Part shown: one piece after another, positions 7,312 through 16,754 of the stretch
Layout: each line of letters starts with the position of its first letter
How positions within the stretch are numbered: the stretch's first letter is position 1
Source of the DNA: Bacteroidales bacterium
GTDB taxonomy: Bacteria > Bacteroidota > Bacteroidia > Bacteroidales > P3
Direction: 5' to 3'
DNA length: 62,905 bases
NCBI GenBank assembly: GCA_017454015.1
Contig: JAFTDW010000039.1
Span: 1 to 62,905, forward strand
Notes under the pieces: generated by a model
Seen by the model: only the letters and a program-made list of their open reading frames with translations
What the model was told of the DNA's origin: nothing
The model's database searches: none
Program-made: the position numbers and the translations under genes

Positions 7312-9243
7312 ATGATAAATATCACACTGCCAGATGGTTCGGTGCGTCAGTACGAGGCTGGTGTAACCCCGCTTGATGTGGCAAAAAGCATCAGCGAGGG
7401 GCTTGCACGCAATGTGCTTGCCGCTAAAGTCGACGACAAAGTCACAGAATTATACCGCCCCATAGACCACGACGCAAGGGTGCAACTCCTCACATGGAAC
7501 GACGAGGAGGGCAAGCACACTTTCTGGCACACCTCCGCCCACCTGCTCGCCACAGCACTCCAAGAACTCTACCCCGGCATCAAGTTCGGCATAGGCCCCT
7601 CCATAGAGACCGGTTTCTACTATGACATTGACTTCGGTACCCATCAGGTGTCGAGCGACGACTTTGCCAAGATAGAGAAGAAGATGATGGAGCTGGTGCA
7701 GTCCAAGACCCCCATCACCCGCCGCGAGGTGAGCAAGGCCGAGGCGCTGCAGTTCTTTGGCGACCGCAAGGAGGTGTACAAGGTGGAGCTTATCAACGAC
7801 CTTGAGGACGGCACCATCTCGTTCTACGACAGCGGCTCGTTCACCGACCTCTGCCGCGGTCCGCACCTTGTGGACTTTGGTCCCATCAAGGCTGTGAAGC
7901 TTATCAACCTCGCCGGTGCCTACTGGCGCGGCGACGAGCACCGTCCGCAGCTCACACGCGTCTATGCCGTCAGTTTCCCCAAGAAGAAAGAGCTCGACGA
8001 GTACCTCACCCTGCTCGAAGAGGCCAAGAAACGCGACCACCGCAAGGTGGGCAAGGAGCTGGGCCTTTACATGTTCAGCGAGACAGTGGGCAAAGGCCTG
8101 CCGATATGGCTGCCCAAGGGCACCGACCTCCGTCTGCGTCTGCAGGAGTTCCTTACCAAGATACAGAAACGCTATGGTTACCAGCAGGTAATCACTCCCC
8201 ACATAGGTTCCAAGACCCTCTACGTAACCTCCGGCCACTGGGAGCACTACGGCAGCGACAGCTTCCGCCCCATCACCACCCCCGAGGAGGGTGAGGAGTA
8301 CCTCCTCAAACCTATGAACTGCCCCCATCACTGCATGATATACCGCAACGAGCCCCGTTCCTACAAGGAGCTGCCGTTGCGCTTTGCCGAGTTTGGCACA
8401 GTGTACCGCTACGAGCAGAGCGGCGAGCTCCACGGCCTCACCCGTGTGCGCTCTTTCACGCAGGACGACGCCCACATCTTCTGCCGCCCCGACCAGGTGA
8501 AAGAGGAGTTCATCAAGGTTATGGAGATTATCCAGACCATCTTCAAGGCCCTCGACTTCACCGACTGGGAAGCCCAGATTTCGCTGCGCGACCCCGCCGA
8601 CACCACCAAGTATGTTGGCACCGACGAGAACTGGGCCAAGGCCGAAGCCGCCATCAAAGAGGCCTGTGAGGAGAAAGGTATCAAGGCCCGCACGGAACTT
8701 GGCGAAGCCGCTTTCTACGGTCCCAAGCTCGACTTCATGGTCAAGGACGCCCTCGGTCGCCGTTGGCAGCTGGGCACCATACAGGTGGACTACAACCTGC
8801 CCGAGCGTTTCGACCTCGAATACATAGGCTCCGACGGTCAGCGCCACCGCCCGGTGATGATACACCGAGCCCCCTTCGGCTCCATGGAACGCTTTGTGGC
8901 TGTGCTTATAGAGCACACAGGCGGACGCTTCCCGCTGTGGCTCACCCCCGACCAGTTCATCATACTGCCGGTCAGCGAGAAGTATGTGGAACAGGCCGGC
9001 GAACTCAAGACCAAGCTCGAAAGCATGGATCTGCGCGGCACCATAGACACCCGCGACGAGAAGATAGGGCGCAAGATACGCGACGCCGAACTGTCGCGCT
9101 ACCCGTTCATGCTTGTGCTCGGCGAGAAAGAGATAGAGGCAGGCACGGTGAGTGTGCGCCGTCAGGGTGCCGGCGACCTGGGCAGCATGACGCCCGACGA
9201 CTTTGCAAAGATAATAAAAGACGAGATAGCGAAAGCATTTTAA
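7312..9243 (+). CDS. thrS: Threonine--tRNA ligase
   Basis: Charges tRNA-Thr in the cytoplasm. The 643 residues match the full bacterial form. The N-terminal TGS domain (1-60, ITLPDGS...) is followed by the editing domain ([15 protein letters not shown] with its zinc-type His residues). The class II core comes next ([14 protein letters not shown] with zinc-ligand Cys, [14 protein letters not shown] as motif 2, and the motif 3 region [13 protein letters not shown]), then the anticodon-binding domain from about 540. Downstream lies infC after a short gap, the classic thrS-infC-rpmI-rplT order. Confidence 0.97.
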   Translation: MINITLPDGSVRQYEAGVTPLDVAKSISEGLARNVLAAKVDDKVTELYRPIDHDARVQLLTWNDEEGKHTFWHTSAHLLATALQELYPGIKFGIGPSIETGFYYDIDFGTHQVSSDDFAKIEKKMMELVQSKTPITRREVSKAEALQFFGDRKEVYKVELINDLEDGTISFYDSGSFTDLCRGPHLVDFGPIKAVKLINLAGAYWRGDEHRPQLTRVYAVSFPKKKELDEYLTLLEEAKKRDHRKVGKELGLYMFSETVGKGLPIWLPKGTDLRLRLQEFLTKIQKRYGYQQVITPHIGSKTLYVTSGHWEHYGSDSFRPITTPEEGEEYLLKPMNCPHHCMIYRNEPRSYKELPLRFAEFGTVYRYEQSGELHGLTRVRSFTQDDAHIFCRPDQVKEEFIKVMEIIQTIFKALDFTDWEAQISLRDPADTTKYVGTDENWAKAEAAIKEACEEKGIKARTELGEAAFYGPKLDFMVKDALGRRWQLGTIQVDYNLPERFDLEYIGSDGQRHRPVMIHRAPFGSMERFVAVLIEHTGGRFPLWLTPDQFIILPVSEKYVEQAGELKTKLESMDLRGTIDTRDEKIGRKIRDAELSRYPFMLVLGEKEIEAGTVSVRRQGAGDLGSMTPDDFAKIIKDEIAKAF

Positions 9244-9267
9244 TAAATAACATAGGAGAACCAAGTT

Positions 9268-9834
9268 ATAGCAGCACCATTCAAACCATCTTACCCGGGT
9301 CGCCAGCGTGGCAAGGCCCCAATGAAGAAAGAACCTGAGCACCGTATCAACGAGGCCATCAAAGAGCCTGTGGTGCGCGTGGTCGGAGAGGACATAGAGT
9401 CCGCCATATACAGCATACGCGACGCATTGCAGATGGCGTATGACCGCGGACTCGACCTTGTTGAAATCTCGCCTACCGCCAACCCGCCGGTGTGCCGCGT
9501 AGTGGAGTACCAGAAGTACCTCTACGAGCAGAAGAAAAAGCAGAAGGAGATCAAAGCCAAGACCTCCAAGGTGGTTATCAAAGAGATACGCCTGAGTCCT
9601 CAGACCGACGACCACGACTTTGAGTTCAAGCTCAACCACGCCATACGCTTCCTCAAGGAAGGCAACAAGGTGAAGGTGGACGTCTTCTTCCGCGGTCGCA
9701 GCATAGTCTACAAAGAGCAGGGCGAGGCCCAACTCCTGAAGTTCGCCGAGGCTCTGCTGGAATACGGCAAGCCAGAGGTGATGCCGCGTCTTGAAGGCAA
9801 GCGAATGCTTATGATCATAGCACCTAAAAAATAG
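9268..9834 (+). CDS. infC: Translation initiation factor IF-3, probable AUA start
   Basis: IF-3 binds the 30S subunit and proofreads the start codon. The protein runs HRINEAI, then LDLVEISPTANPPVCRVVEYQKYLYEQKKK (N domain and linker) and the C domain (KEIRLSPQTDDHDFEFK...VFFRGR). The first in-frame ATG is at 9322, but homologs usually carry a basic N-terminal extension. The frame stays open upstream, and ATA at 9268 lies 7 nt after AGGAGAA (9254-9260), an unusually good ribosome-binding site for this phylum. Rare AUU/AUC/AUA starts are characteristic of infC and allow IF-3 to repress its own synthesis. Confidence 0.88.
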   Translation: MAAPFKPSYPGRQRGKAPMKKEPEHRINEAIKEPVVRVVGEDIESAIYSIRDALQMAYDRGLDLVEISPTANPPVCRVVEYQKYLYEQKKKQKEIKAKTSKVVIKEIRLSPQTDDHDFEFKLNHAIRFLKEGNKVKVDVFFRGRSIVYKEQGEAQLLKFAEALLEYGKPEVMPRLEGKRMLMIIAPKK

Positions 9835-9927
9835 AAGAAAAAAATCCTCAATGTAGCGCACAGGCTGCCGTCCGGCAACCTCGCCTGCAAGTAAATCAAT
9901 AGTTTAATCTTAAAAAACAGTAGAGCA

Positions 9928-10122
9928 ATGCCAAAGATGAAAACCAAAGCCGCTGCCCGTAAGCGCTTCGCTTTTACCGGCACCGGCAAAATCAAACGCA
10001 AGCATGCCTATCACAGCCACATCCTCACCAAGAAAGAGACTACGCAGAAGCGTAACCTCGACCACACCGCTTTGGTGAGCACGGACGACATGCCGCGCGT
10101 GAAACGTATGCTTCTGGCGTAA
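9928..10122 (+). CDS. rpmI: 50S ribosomal protein L35 (bL35)
   Basis: This 64-residue basic protein matches L35 over its full length: [24 protein letters not shown] at the start and [17 protein letters not shown] in the middle. It sits in the invariant infC-rpmI-rplT order. The 93-bp spacer after infC could hold an RNA control element, but none was recognised. Confidence 0.96.
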   Translation: MPKMKTKAAARKRFAFTGTGKIKRKHAYHSHILTKKETTQKRNLDHTALVSTDDMPRVKRMLLA

Positions 10123-10219
10123 TGCCACAAAGCAGAGAAAAACGGAGTTATTAACCATTGTTTAAAGCCAATCAAGTCAGGTCAAAGTGCCTGCGCTTAA
10201 ACGAAAAAAATAGTTTATT

Positions 10220-10564
10220 ATGCCAAGATCAGTCAATGCAGTGGCCTCCAGGGCCCGTCGCAAGAAAATCCTCAACCGCACCAAGGGTTATTGGGGCAGA
10301 GGTAAGAATGTCTGGACTGTAGCCAAAAACAAATGGGAGAAAGGCCAGACCTACGCCTACCGCGACCGTAAAAACAAGAAACGCGAGTTCCGTTCGCTGT
10401 GGATCAACCGTATCAATGCCGGTTGCCGCCAGAACGGTATCTCCTATTCCGTATTTATCGGTAAGCTTCACAAGAACAACGTCGAGCTCAACCGCAAAGT
10501 CCTTGCCGACCTCGCTATGAACCACCCCCAAGCGTTCACCGCAGTGGTCGACATGGTGAAGTAA
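10220..10564 (+). CDS. rplT: 50S ribosomal protein L20 (bL20)
   Basis: This 114-residue protein has the typical L20 sequence [18 protein letters not shown], then [16 protein letters not shown] and [22 protein letters not shown]20 is an early 50S assembly protein and in many bacteria represses its own operon. It follows rpmI by 97 bp and precedes rplS by 32 bp. Confidence 0.97.
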   Translation: MPRSVNAVASRARRKKILNRTKGYWGRGKNVWTVAKNKWEKGQTYAYRDRKNKKREFRSLWINRINAGCRQNGISYSVFIGKLHKNNVELNRKVLADLAMNHPQAFTAVVDMVK

Positions 10565-10596
10565 GTGATGTCTAATCCGTAAAAACTTTAAAGATC

Positions 10597-10950
10597 ATGG
10601 GAAAAACTGAATTAATGCAATACGTAGAGGACCTCACCGAACGCAAAGAGTTCCCCGAGTTCAAGGCAGGCGATACAATCACCGTACATTACAAAATCAA
10701 GGAAGGTAACAAGGAGCGTATCCAGAACTTCCAGGGCGTTGTGCTGCAGCGTCGCGGAAGTGGCGTTACCGAGACCTTTACTGTCCGCAAGATTACCAAC
10801 GGCGTTGGTGTGGAACGTATCTTCCCCTTTGCATCGCCGTTTATTGAGCAGATCGACGTCAACAAGCATGGCGCCGTCCGCCGTGCCCGTATCTTCTACC
10901 TGCGCGACCTCACCGGTAAGAAGGCCCGTATCAAGGAGAAACGTCGCTAA
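10597..10950 (+). CDS. rplS: 50S ribosomal protein L19 (bL19)
   Basis: This 117-residue protein shows the L19 signatures [28 protein letters not shown] and [20 protein letters not shown], with a basic tail RIKEKRR. L19 sits at the 30S-50S interface. Its place after rplT differs from the rpsP-rimM-trmD-rplS arrangement common in other phyla. It ends before a strong bidirectional terminator. Confidence 0.96.
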   Translation: MGKTELMQYVEDLTERKEFPEFKAGDTITVHYKIKEGNKERIQNFQGVVLQRRGSGVTETFTVRKITNGVGVERIFPFASPFIEQIDVNKHGAVRRARIFYLRDLTGKKARIKEKRR

Positions 10951-10997
10951 CGTGCGACTGCTGCTTGCAGGCAAGCGCTATAATTGATGGATTTTTA

Positions 10998-11036
10998 CCC
11001 CTCGGGCTGGCCAAGGCCAACCCGAGGGGCTTTCTT
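10998..11036. terminator. Strong bidirectional terminator
   Basis: CCCCTCGGG (10998-11006) pairs with CCCGAGGGG (11021-11029), and the stem continues inward with TGGCC/GGCCA. T-rich tracts lie on both sides (TTTCTTTT after, and complementary to ATTTTTA before). It serves rplS on the plus strand and the RND outer-membrane factor on the minus strand, whose stop codon is adjacent. Confidence 0.88.
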
Positions 11037-12392
11037 TTATCTGCCGCCGAGAGCCTGGTAGAGGCTTGCCGTGGCGGCGAGCTGGCGGTAGCGGTCGTCG
11101 GCCAGCGTGAGTTGTGCCGTGAGGAGCGACTGCTGCGCTGTGAGCACTTCGAGGTAGCTCGACGAGCCGTAGCTCATGAGGCTTGTGGTGTGCTCCACGG
11201 CGCGTGTGAGGGCTGCCACGCGCGATGTGTCGAGGGCTATGCGTGCCGCCGATGTCTGGCACTGGCTCAGAGCCTCGTTGACCTCGTTGCCCGCGTTGAG
11301 CAAGGCCTGCTGGTAGCTTGTGAGGGCGGCCTGCCGGTTGGCTTGGGCCACGCGGTAGTTGGCGCGGAGTGTGCCGCGGTTGAACACCGGCTGGAGCAGT
11401 GAGCCTGCCAGGTTGACAAATATCTGTGCGGGGTTGACGCTTATGCCGCTGTGGCTGTTGGTCCATCCGAGGGTGCCAGACAGGGTTACCATGGGGAAGA
11501 AGGCGGCACGCGCGGCCTCCACGTTGTAGAAGTGCTCCATGAGCACTGCCTCGGCCTGCTGCAGGTCCGGGCGGTTGTTGAGGAGCTGTGCGGGGAGTCC
11601 TGTGGCGAGTTGCTGCGGCAAGGCTGTGTTTTTGAGGCTGCCGCGCTCAACGGCGTGGGGTGGCTCCATGAGCAGTGCGCAGAGGCTGTTCTCGAGGGTG
11701 TACAGCTGGTGGCGCAGCGTGACGAGGTCGGCTTCGAGGCTCAGCTGCTGTGCGCGCGTCTGCTGCACGGCGGCTTCGTTGCTGCGTCCGGCTTCTTTGA
11801 GGGCTTCGAGGGTCGAGGTGGTCTGTCGCCAGTTGACAACGGTTTGGGAGGCTATCTCTATCTGTGCGTCGAGGAGCAGGAGCGAGTAGTAGCTCTCGGC
11901 GATGGTTGCCACGAGGCGCGCCTGCACGGCCTGGCGGTAGCTCTCGGACTGCAGCAGTGCGGCCTTGGCGGCGCGGCGGGCGTTGGTGAGGCGTCCGAAG
12001 ATGTCTATCTGCCATGAGGCCTCGGCTCCTATGGCGTAGGTTTTCTTGGAGGTGTCGTTGAAGTGGTCGAGCGAGGCGTCGCCCGCGAGGTTGAGCGAAG
12101 GGAGGTAGGCGAGGCGAGAGGCCGAGAGGGAGGCCTGCGCCCTGTCGACGGCGAGGGTTGCCATGCGCATGTCGGCGTTGCTGGCAAGGCCGCGTTCAAT
12201 GAGTTTTTTCAGGTACGGGTCGCTGAAGAATTTGTCCCACTGCGGCAGTGTGTCGAGGGCCTGTTGGCTGTCGGCTGTGCGGTAGAGGCTGTCGGCCACG
12301 GGCATGTCGTCGCGCTCGTAGCTGTTGTATATGCCGCAGCCCGCAAAGAACCATACGGTGAGGATGGGTAGGAATATGTGTCTTGTATGCAT
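11037..12392 (-). CDS. TolC-family outer-membrane factor of RND pump 1 (lipoprotein)
   Basis: This 451-residue protein of the OprM/NodT type has a lipoprotein signal (VWFFAGC, then GIYNSYE) and two outer-membrane efflux repeats, the second with NNRPDLQQAEAVLMEHFYNVEAARAAFFP. These form the trimeric tunnel through the outer membrane. It is the last gene of an adaptor-permease-channel operon, 6 bp after the permease stop. The terminator at 10998-11036 follows directly. Confidence 0.93.
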   Translation of the reverse strand: MHTRHIFLPILTVWFFAGCGIYNSYERDDMPVADSLYRTADSQQALDTLPQWDKFFSDPYLKKLIERGLASNADMRMATLAVDRAQASLSASRLAYLPSLNLAGDASLDHFNDTSKKTYAIGAEASWQIDIFGRLTNARRAAKAALLQSESYRQAVQARLVATIAESYYSLLLLDAQIEIASQTVVNWRQTTSTLEALKEAGRSNEAAVQQTRAQQLSLEADLVTLRHQLYTLENSLCALLMEPPHAVERGSLKNTALPQQLATGLPAQLLNNRPDLQQAEAVLMEHFYNVEAARAAFFPMVTLSGTLGWTNSHSGISVNPAQIFVNLAGSLLQPVFNRGTLRANYRVAQANRQAALTSYQQALLNAGNEVNEALSQCQTSAARIALDTSRVAALTRAVEHTTSLMSYGSSSYLEVLTAQQSLLTAQLTLADDRYRQLAATASLYQALGGR

Positions 12393-12398
12393 TGTTTG

Positions 12399-15300
12399 CT
12401 ATATCGTTGTTTTTCGCTTGGCTATCTTTTCTTCGATGTTCTTGAATATTATGAAGAACACCGGTGTCACGAAGAGCAGTGCTATGGTGCCTACGAGCAT
12501 GCCGCCCACGGCGCCCATACCCACGGAGCGGTTGCCGTTGGCGCCTACACCGTGCGAGAAGCAGAGGGGCAGCAGACCCACTATCATGGTGAGGGCTGTC
12601 ATCACTATGGGGCGCAGGCGCATACGCGCGGCATCGGCGGCGGCCTCGACAATGGAGAGGCCGGCCTCGCGCCGTTTGGTGGCGTATTCGCTAATGAGTA
12701 TGGCGGTCTTGCTCAGCAGTCCTATGAGCATCACGAGGCTTATCTGCAGGTATATGTTGTTCTCAACGCCGAAGAGGTTGGCAAAGATCAGGCTTCCGGC
12801 CAGGCCGAAGGGCACTGCGAGTATGACGGAGAGGGGTATGAGTATGCTCTCGTACAAGGCGCAAAGTATGAGGTATATGAAGAGTATGCACACGGCAAAG
12901 ACAATCCACGAGGAGCTGTCCATGGAGGCCTCTTCGCGCGTCATGCCTGCAAACTCGTAGCTGTAGCCGTTGGGCAGCGTCTCGGCGGCCACTTCGCGTA
13001 TGGCCTTGATGGCCTGTCCCGAGCTGTAGCCCGGCGCAGCCTCGCCCATGACGCTGATGGCGTTGAAGAGGTTGAAGCGTGAGACCGTCTCGGAACCGTA
13101 GACGCGTGTGAGGGTTATGTACTGGCTAATAGGCGTCATCTGTCCGCTGGCGTTGCGCACGTACATATTGCTGAGAGAGTGCTCGTCGAGGCGGTACTCC
13201 GGCGGAGCCTGTATCATGACGCGGTAAAGCTTGGTGTAGAGGTTGATGTTGGATGCATAGTGTCCGCCTACGTAGTCGGAAAGCACTGCGAGCACGTCGG
13301 AGGGCGACACACCGTTCATCTTGCAGCGGCTGGCGTCGACATCCACGCGGTATTGCGGGTATTTGGTGTCGAAGTTGGTGAAGGCGCGCGACACTTCGGG
13401 GCGTTCGTTGAGGGCGTTGATGAAGCGGCGAGTGTGGAGCAGCAGGTCGTCGAACGACTCTCCCTGCTTGTCCTGCACGTACATCTCGAAGCCGCTGGTG
13501 GAGCCGTAGCCCGAAATCATGGAGCGCGTGGAGGTGCGTATCTTGGCTTCGGTGATGGAGGCGGTGCGGCGGTATATGTCCTCCATGACGGAGTCGATGT
13601 TGTCGTTTTTGCCTTTGCGCTCGCTCCAGTCCTTGAGCCTGACGGTGAAGGAGCCTGCCGAGGGGGTGAAGTCGTGCTGCACGCTGTGGCCGTCGATGCG
13701 CGAATATATGCGCACCTGCGGTATGGCCGCTATGCAGGAGTCCACGCGGTCCATGACGGCGGAGGTTGCTTCGAGGCTGGTGCCCGGGGCGGTCTGCACG
13801 TTGACGTTGATGGAGCCCTGGTCCTCTTTGGGCACGAAGCCTGTCTTGGTGGTGTAGAGCAGGTAGGCAAAGAGACCGCTGAAGAGCAGCAGCAGCGTCA
13901 CGACAATCCATTTATGGTGCGAGAGGCGGCTTATCGATGTGACGTAGCGGTCCACGGTGGTTTTCATGGCGGTGTCGAAGGCCGCGTTGAAGCGTTGTTT
14001 GAAAGACTGGCGTGTGCCGTCGCCGTCGTTGTGTGACGGTTGCAGCAGCAGGGCGCAGAGAGCCGGGCTGAGTGTGAGTGCGTTGACGCACGAGATGGCT
14101 ACAGCCACGGCCATGGTGATGCCAAACTGGCGATAGAAGACCCCCGTGGTGCCGCCCATGAAGCTCACGGGGATAAAGACGGCCATGAAGACCAGCGTGA
14201 TGCTGATGATGGGCGTGGTGAGCAGCCCCATGGCCTCGGACGAGGCTTTGAAGGGCGACTCGTGGTTCGAGTCGATGCGCTCCTTTACCGCTTCGACCAC
14301 TATGATGGCGTCGTCGACCACGGTGCCTATTACCAGCACGAGGGCGAAGAGGGTGAGCAGGTTGAGGGTGTAGCCTATGAGGTAGAGCACTCCCAGCGTG
14401 CCAAGCAGCGAGACCACAATGGCAAGGGTGGGTATGAGGGTGGAGCGCCAGTCGTGGAGGAAAAGGTAGACCACAAGGACCACAAGGAGGATGGCTTCGA
14501 GCAGGGTGCGCAGCACGTTGCGTATGGATGCGTCGAGGAAGTCTTTCACGCTCATCTGGTCGGCGATAGCCATGCCTTTGGGCAGCTCGGCGCGTATGTT
14601 GGCCACTTCGGCGTCGATGGCCTTGATTACGTCGTTGGCGTTGGAGCCAGAGGTCTGCGACACGCTGCAGTTGATGCCCGGGTGCCCGTTGACACGGTTG
14701 ATCTGGCTGTAGCTCGAAGAGCCGAGGGTCACGGTGGCCACATCCTTTATGCGCAACACATCGCCGTTGGGCAGTGCCTTGACCACCATCTCCTCGTATT
14801 CGTGGACTTCCTGTCTGCGGCCACGGTATTTCAGCACATACTGGAACGAGTTGGGCGACTCGGCGCCGAGGGTGCCTGTGGGCGACTCTATGTTTTGCTC
14901 GCCGAGCACTTGTGTGATGTCGGAAGGCATGAGGTGGTACGTGGCCATCTTGGCCGGGTCGAGCCATATACGCATGGCGTATTCCGCACCGTAGATGCTC
15001 ACCTCGCCCACGCCCTGCACGCGCGAGAGGCGCGGCTCTACGTTGATGCGCAGGTAGTTGGTCAGGAACTCATAGTCGAACGAGTCGTCGGGGCTGTAGA
15101 GCGATATGGACTTGATGTTGCTGGTCTGGCGTTTGCGTATGTTGATGCCGCTCTTGGTGACCTCGGCGGGCAGCTTGCTCTGGGTTACGGCTATGCGGTT
15201 CTGTATGTTGACGGTGGCAATGTCGGGGTCGGTGCCTTGGCGGAAGTAGACGTAGACGTTGCCCTCGCCGCTGTTGGAGGCCGACGAGGTCATGTACATC

Positions 15301-15527
15301 ATGCCCTCCACACCGTTGAGGGCCTCCTCGATGGGCACTATGGAACTTTTCATCACCGTCTCGGCGTTGGCTCCCGTGTAGTTGAACGACACACGCACCG
15401 TGGGCGGCGCTATGTTGGGGAACTGCTCTATGGGCAGGTTGGTGAGGCCTATGACACCCACAATGAGTATGAGCGCCGAGATGACGCACGACAATATGGG
15501 GCGGCTAACAAAGGTCTTGGCATTCAA
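12399..15527 (-). CDS. RND efflux permease, HAE1/AcrB type
   Basis: This 1042-residue proton-driven inner-membrane pump has the AcrB layout: twelve TM helices and two large periplasmic loops. MNAKTFVSRPILSCVISALI begins TM1. The first loop carries IEQFPNIAPPTVRVSFNYTGA, TM4 carries the proton-relay pair VGTVVDDAIIVVEAV, and the family motifs PLCFSHGVGANG and GGMLVGTIALLFVTP lie near the end. It probably exports hydrophobic drugs or bile-type detergents. The adaptor gene lies 76 bp upstream. Confidence 0.95.
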   Translation of the reverse strand: MNAKTFVSRPILSCVISALILIVGVIGLTNLPIEQFPNIAPPTVRVSFNYTGANAETVMKSSIVPIEEALNGVEGMMYMTSSASNSGEGNVYVYFRQGTDPDIATVNIQNRIAVTQSKLPAEVTKSGINIRKRQTSNIKSISLYSPDDSFDYEFLTNYLRINVEPRLSRVQGVGEVSIYGAEYAMRIWLDPAKMATYHLMPSDITQVLGEQNIESPTGTLGAESPNSFQYVLKYRGRRQEVHEYEEMVVKALPNGDVLRIKDVATVTLGSSSYSQINRVNGHPGINCSVSQTSGSNANDVIKAIDAEVANIRAELPKGMAIADQMSVKDFLDASIRNVLRTLLEAILLVVLVVYLFLHDWRSTLIPTLAIVVSLLGTLGVLYLIGYTLNLLTLFALVLVIGTVVDDAIIVVEAVKERIDSNHESPFKASSEAMGLLTTPIISITLVFMAVFIPVSFMGGTTGVFYRQFGITMAVAVAISCVNALTLSPALCALLLQPSHNDGDGTRQSFKQRFNAAFDTAMKTTVDRYVTSISRLSHHKWIVVTLLLLFSGLFAYLLYTTKTGFVPKEDQGSINVNVQTAPGTSLEATSAVMDRVDSCIAAIPQVRIYSRIDGHSVQHDFTPSAGSFTVRLKDWSERKGKNDNIDSVMEDIYRRTASITEAKIRTSTRSMISGYGSTSGFEMYVQDKQGESFDDLLLHTRRFINALNERPEVSRAFTNFDTKYPQYRVDVDASRCKMNGVSPSDVLAVLSDYVGGHYASNINLYTKLYRVMIQAPPEYRLDEHSLSNMYVRNASGQMTPISQYITLTRVYGSETVSRFNLFNAISVMGEAAPGYSSGQAIKAIREVAAETLPNGYSYEFAGMTREEASMDSSSWIVFAVCILFIYLILCALYESILIPLSVILAVPFGLAGSLIFANLFGVENNIYLQISLVMLIGLLSKTAILISEYATKRREAGLSIVEAAADAARMRLRPIVMTALTMIVGLLPLCFSHGVGANGNRSVGMGAVGGMLVGTIALLFVTPVFFIIFKNIEEKIAKRKTTI

Positions 15528-15603
15528 GGGGATATGGGGTTTGAAGGTTAAGGGGTTTAAAGGTTGGCTTGGTTTGCTGATTTCTATGGGCTATAGAGTC
15601 TCT

Positions 15604-16692
15604 TTATTTTACTTTGGTTCCTTCTTTCACCAGGCCGGCGCCGTCGGATACTATGCAGTCGCCTACGTTGAGGCCCGACTCAACGATGTATGTGGTGCCG
15701 TCGTTGATTTTGGCCACCTCCACGGGTGTTGCGGAGCAAGTGTCGGCGAGGACACGGTATACAAAGACTCGGTTCTGCAACTCGAAGGTGGCGGCTTTGG
15801 GTATCACTATCACGCTGTCGCGGTGGCTCATAACCACCACGCGAGCGCTGCCGCCGCCGGGTAGCAGGCGTTTGTTGTTTTCAAAGCTGGCACGCAAGGT
15901 TATGGCGCCGGTGCTTGCGTCGACAATGCCGCTTATGGCGTCGATCTTTCCATTGCCGTCATAGCGTGTGCCGTTGCTCATGACAAGGCCCACGGGCGGC
16001 GCGTTGCGCAGAAAGGCTGCCGAAGAACCGTACTGTTGCAGCAGGTTGAGAGCCTCGGCCTCGTTGAGCGAGAAGTAAGCCTGCACCGTGGCGTCGTCGG
16101 AGAGTGTCACCAGGGGCATCTCCATGTTGTTGGCCACCAGGGCGCCTACATGGTAGGGTATCATGCCGGCAACGCCGTCCATGGGACTGGTAATCTCGGT
16201 GTACGACAGGTTGTTGCGTGCCGAAGTCTCCTGCGCTTTGGCGAGGGCGAGAGCCGATTCGGCGGTGGAGACCTCGTTGCGCGAGAGCTGCAGGTCGTAG
16301 TCCGAAATGACATTGCGGCTGTATAGTGTCTCGTTGCTTTTCAGCTTGAGGCGTGCCGTGGCAAGGGCAGCCTCGGCGGCTTTGACGTTGGCAGTGGCCA
16401 CGTCGAGAGCCGCGCGGTAGGGCACTTGGTCTATCACGAAGAGCAGCTGTCCGCGGCTTACGCGGTCGCCTTCGTTGATGCAGATGCGTGTGATAACTCC
16501 CTCTACCTGCGGTCGCACCTCCACCATCTGTTTGCCTTTCAGGTGCGCGGCATACTGCGTCTCTATGTCGGCGGAGCTAAGGGCTATGGTCATGGTCGGC
16601 AGTGAGGTGCGCTCTTTCTCGGGCGCTTTGCTCCCACACGATGCCGCCAGCAGGGACAGGACAATCGTGATCGGTACAAAAATGCGGTTCAT
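15604..16692 (-). CDS. RND periplasmic adaptor (membrane fusion protein) of pump 1
   Basis: This 362-residue lipoprotein has a signal peptide with lipobox LAASC. An AcrA-type order follows: a lipoyl half-motif (VEVRPQVEGVITRICINEGDRVSRGQLLFVIDQ), an alpha-helical hairpin (about 95-165), the second half-motif (EITSPMDGVAGMIPYHVGALV) and beta-barrel domains. It links the permease to the outer-membrane factor. It is the first gene of the operon and faces a two-component system whose sensor gene starts 62 bp away on the other strand. Confidence 0.94.
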   Translation of the reverse strand: MNRIFVPITIVLSLLAASCGSKAPEKERTSLPTMTIALSSADIETQYAAHLKGKQMVEVRPQVEGVITRICINEGDRVSRGQLLFVIDQVPYRAALDVATANVKAAEAALATARLKLKSNETLYSRNVISDYDLQLSRNEVSTAESALALAKAQETSARNNLSYTEITSPMDGVAGMIPYHVGALVANNMEMPLVTLSDDATVQAYFSLNEAEALNLLQQYGSSAAFLRNAPPVGLVMSNGTRYDGNGKIDAISGIVDASTGAITLRASFENNKRLLPGGGSARVVVMSHRDSVIVIPKAATFELQNRVFVYRVLADTCSATPVEVAKINDGTTYIVESGLNVGDCIVSDGAGLVKEGTKVK

Positions 16693-16700
16693 GCTATTGT

Positions 16701-16739
16701 TTTGTCGTTTATGTTTGCAAAATTACTTATTTTTGCAAA
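16701..16739. promoter_or_regulatory. Divergent promoter region between RND pump 1 and LytS/LytTR genes
   Basis: On the plus strand TATTTTTG (16728-16735) with TTTG at 16701-16704 fits the -7/-33 pair for the sensor kinase. On the minus strand CAAAATTA (16718-16725) reads TAATTTTG toward the adaptor gene. The two promoters nearly overlap within the 62-bp spacer, so one regulator bound here could control both directions. Confidence 0.55.
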
Positions 16740-16754
16740 ACAAAAAGAGTAAAA

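Noticed and set aside
7450-9861. 803-codon minus-strand frame opposite thrS and infC
   Set aside because: It mirrors two certain genes; long antisense frames arise from GC-biased third positions. The translation is Val/His/Leu-rich with no domain.
14040-15551. 503-codon plus-strand frame opposite the RND1 permease
   Set aside because: Antisense of a clear AcrB-type gene, with a composition typical of a mirror frame.
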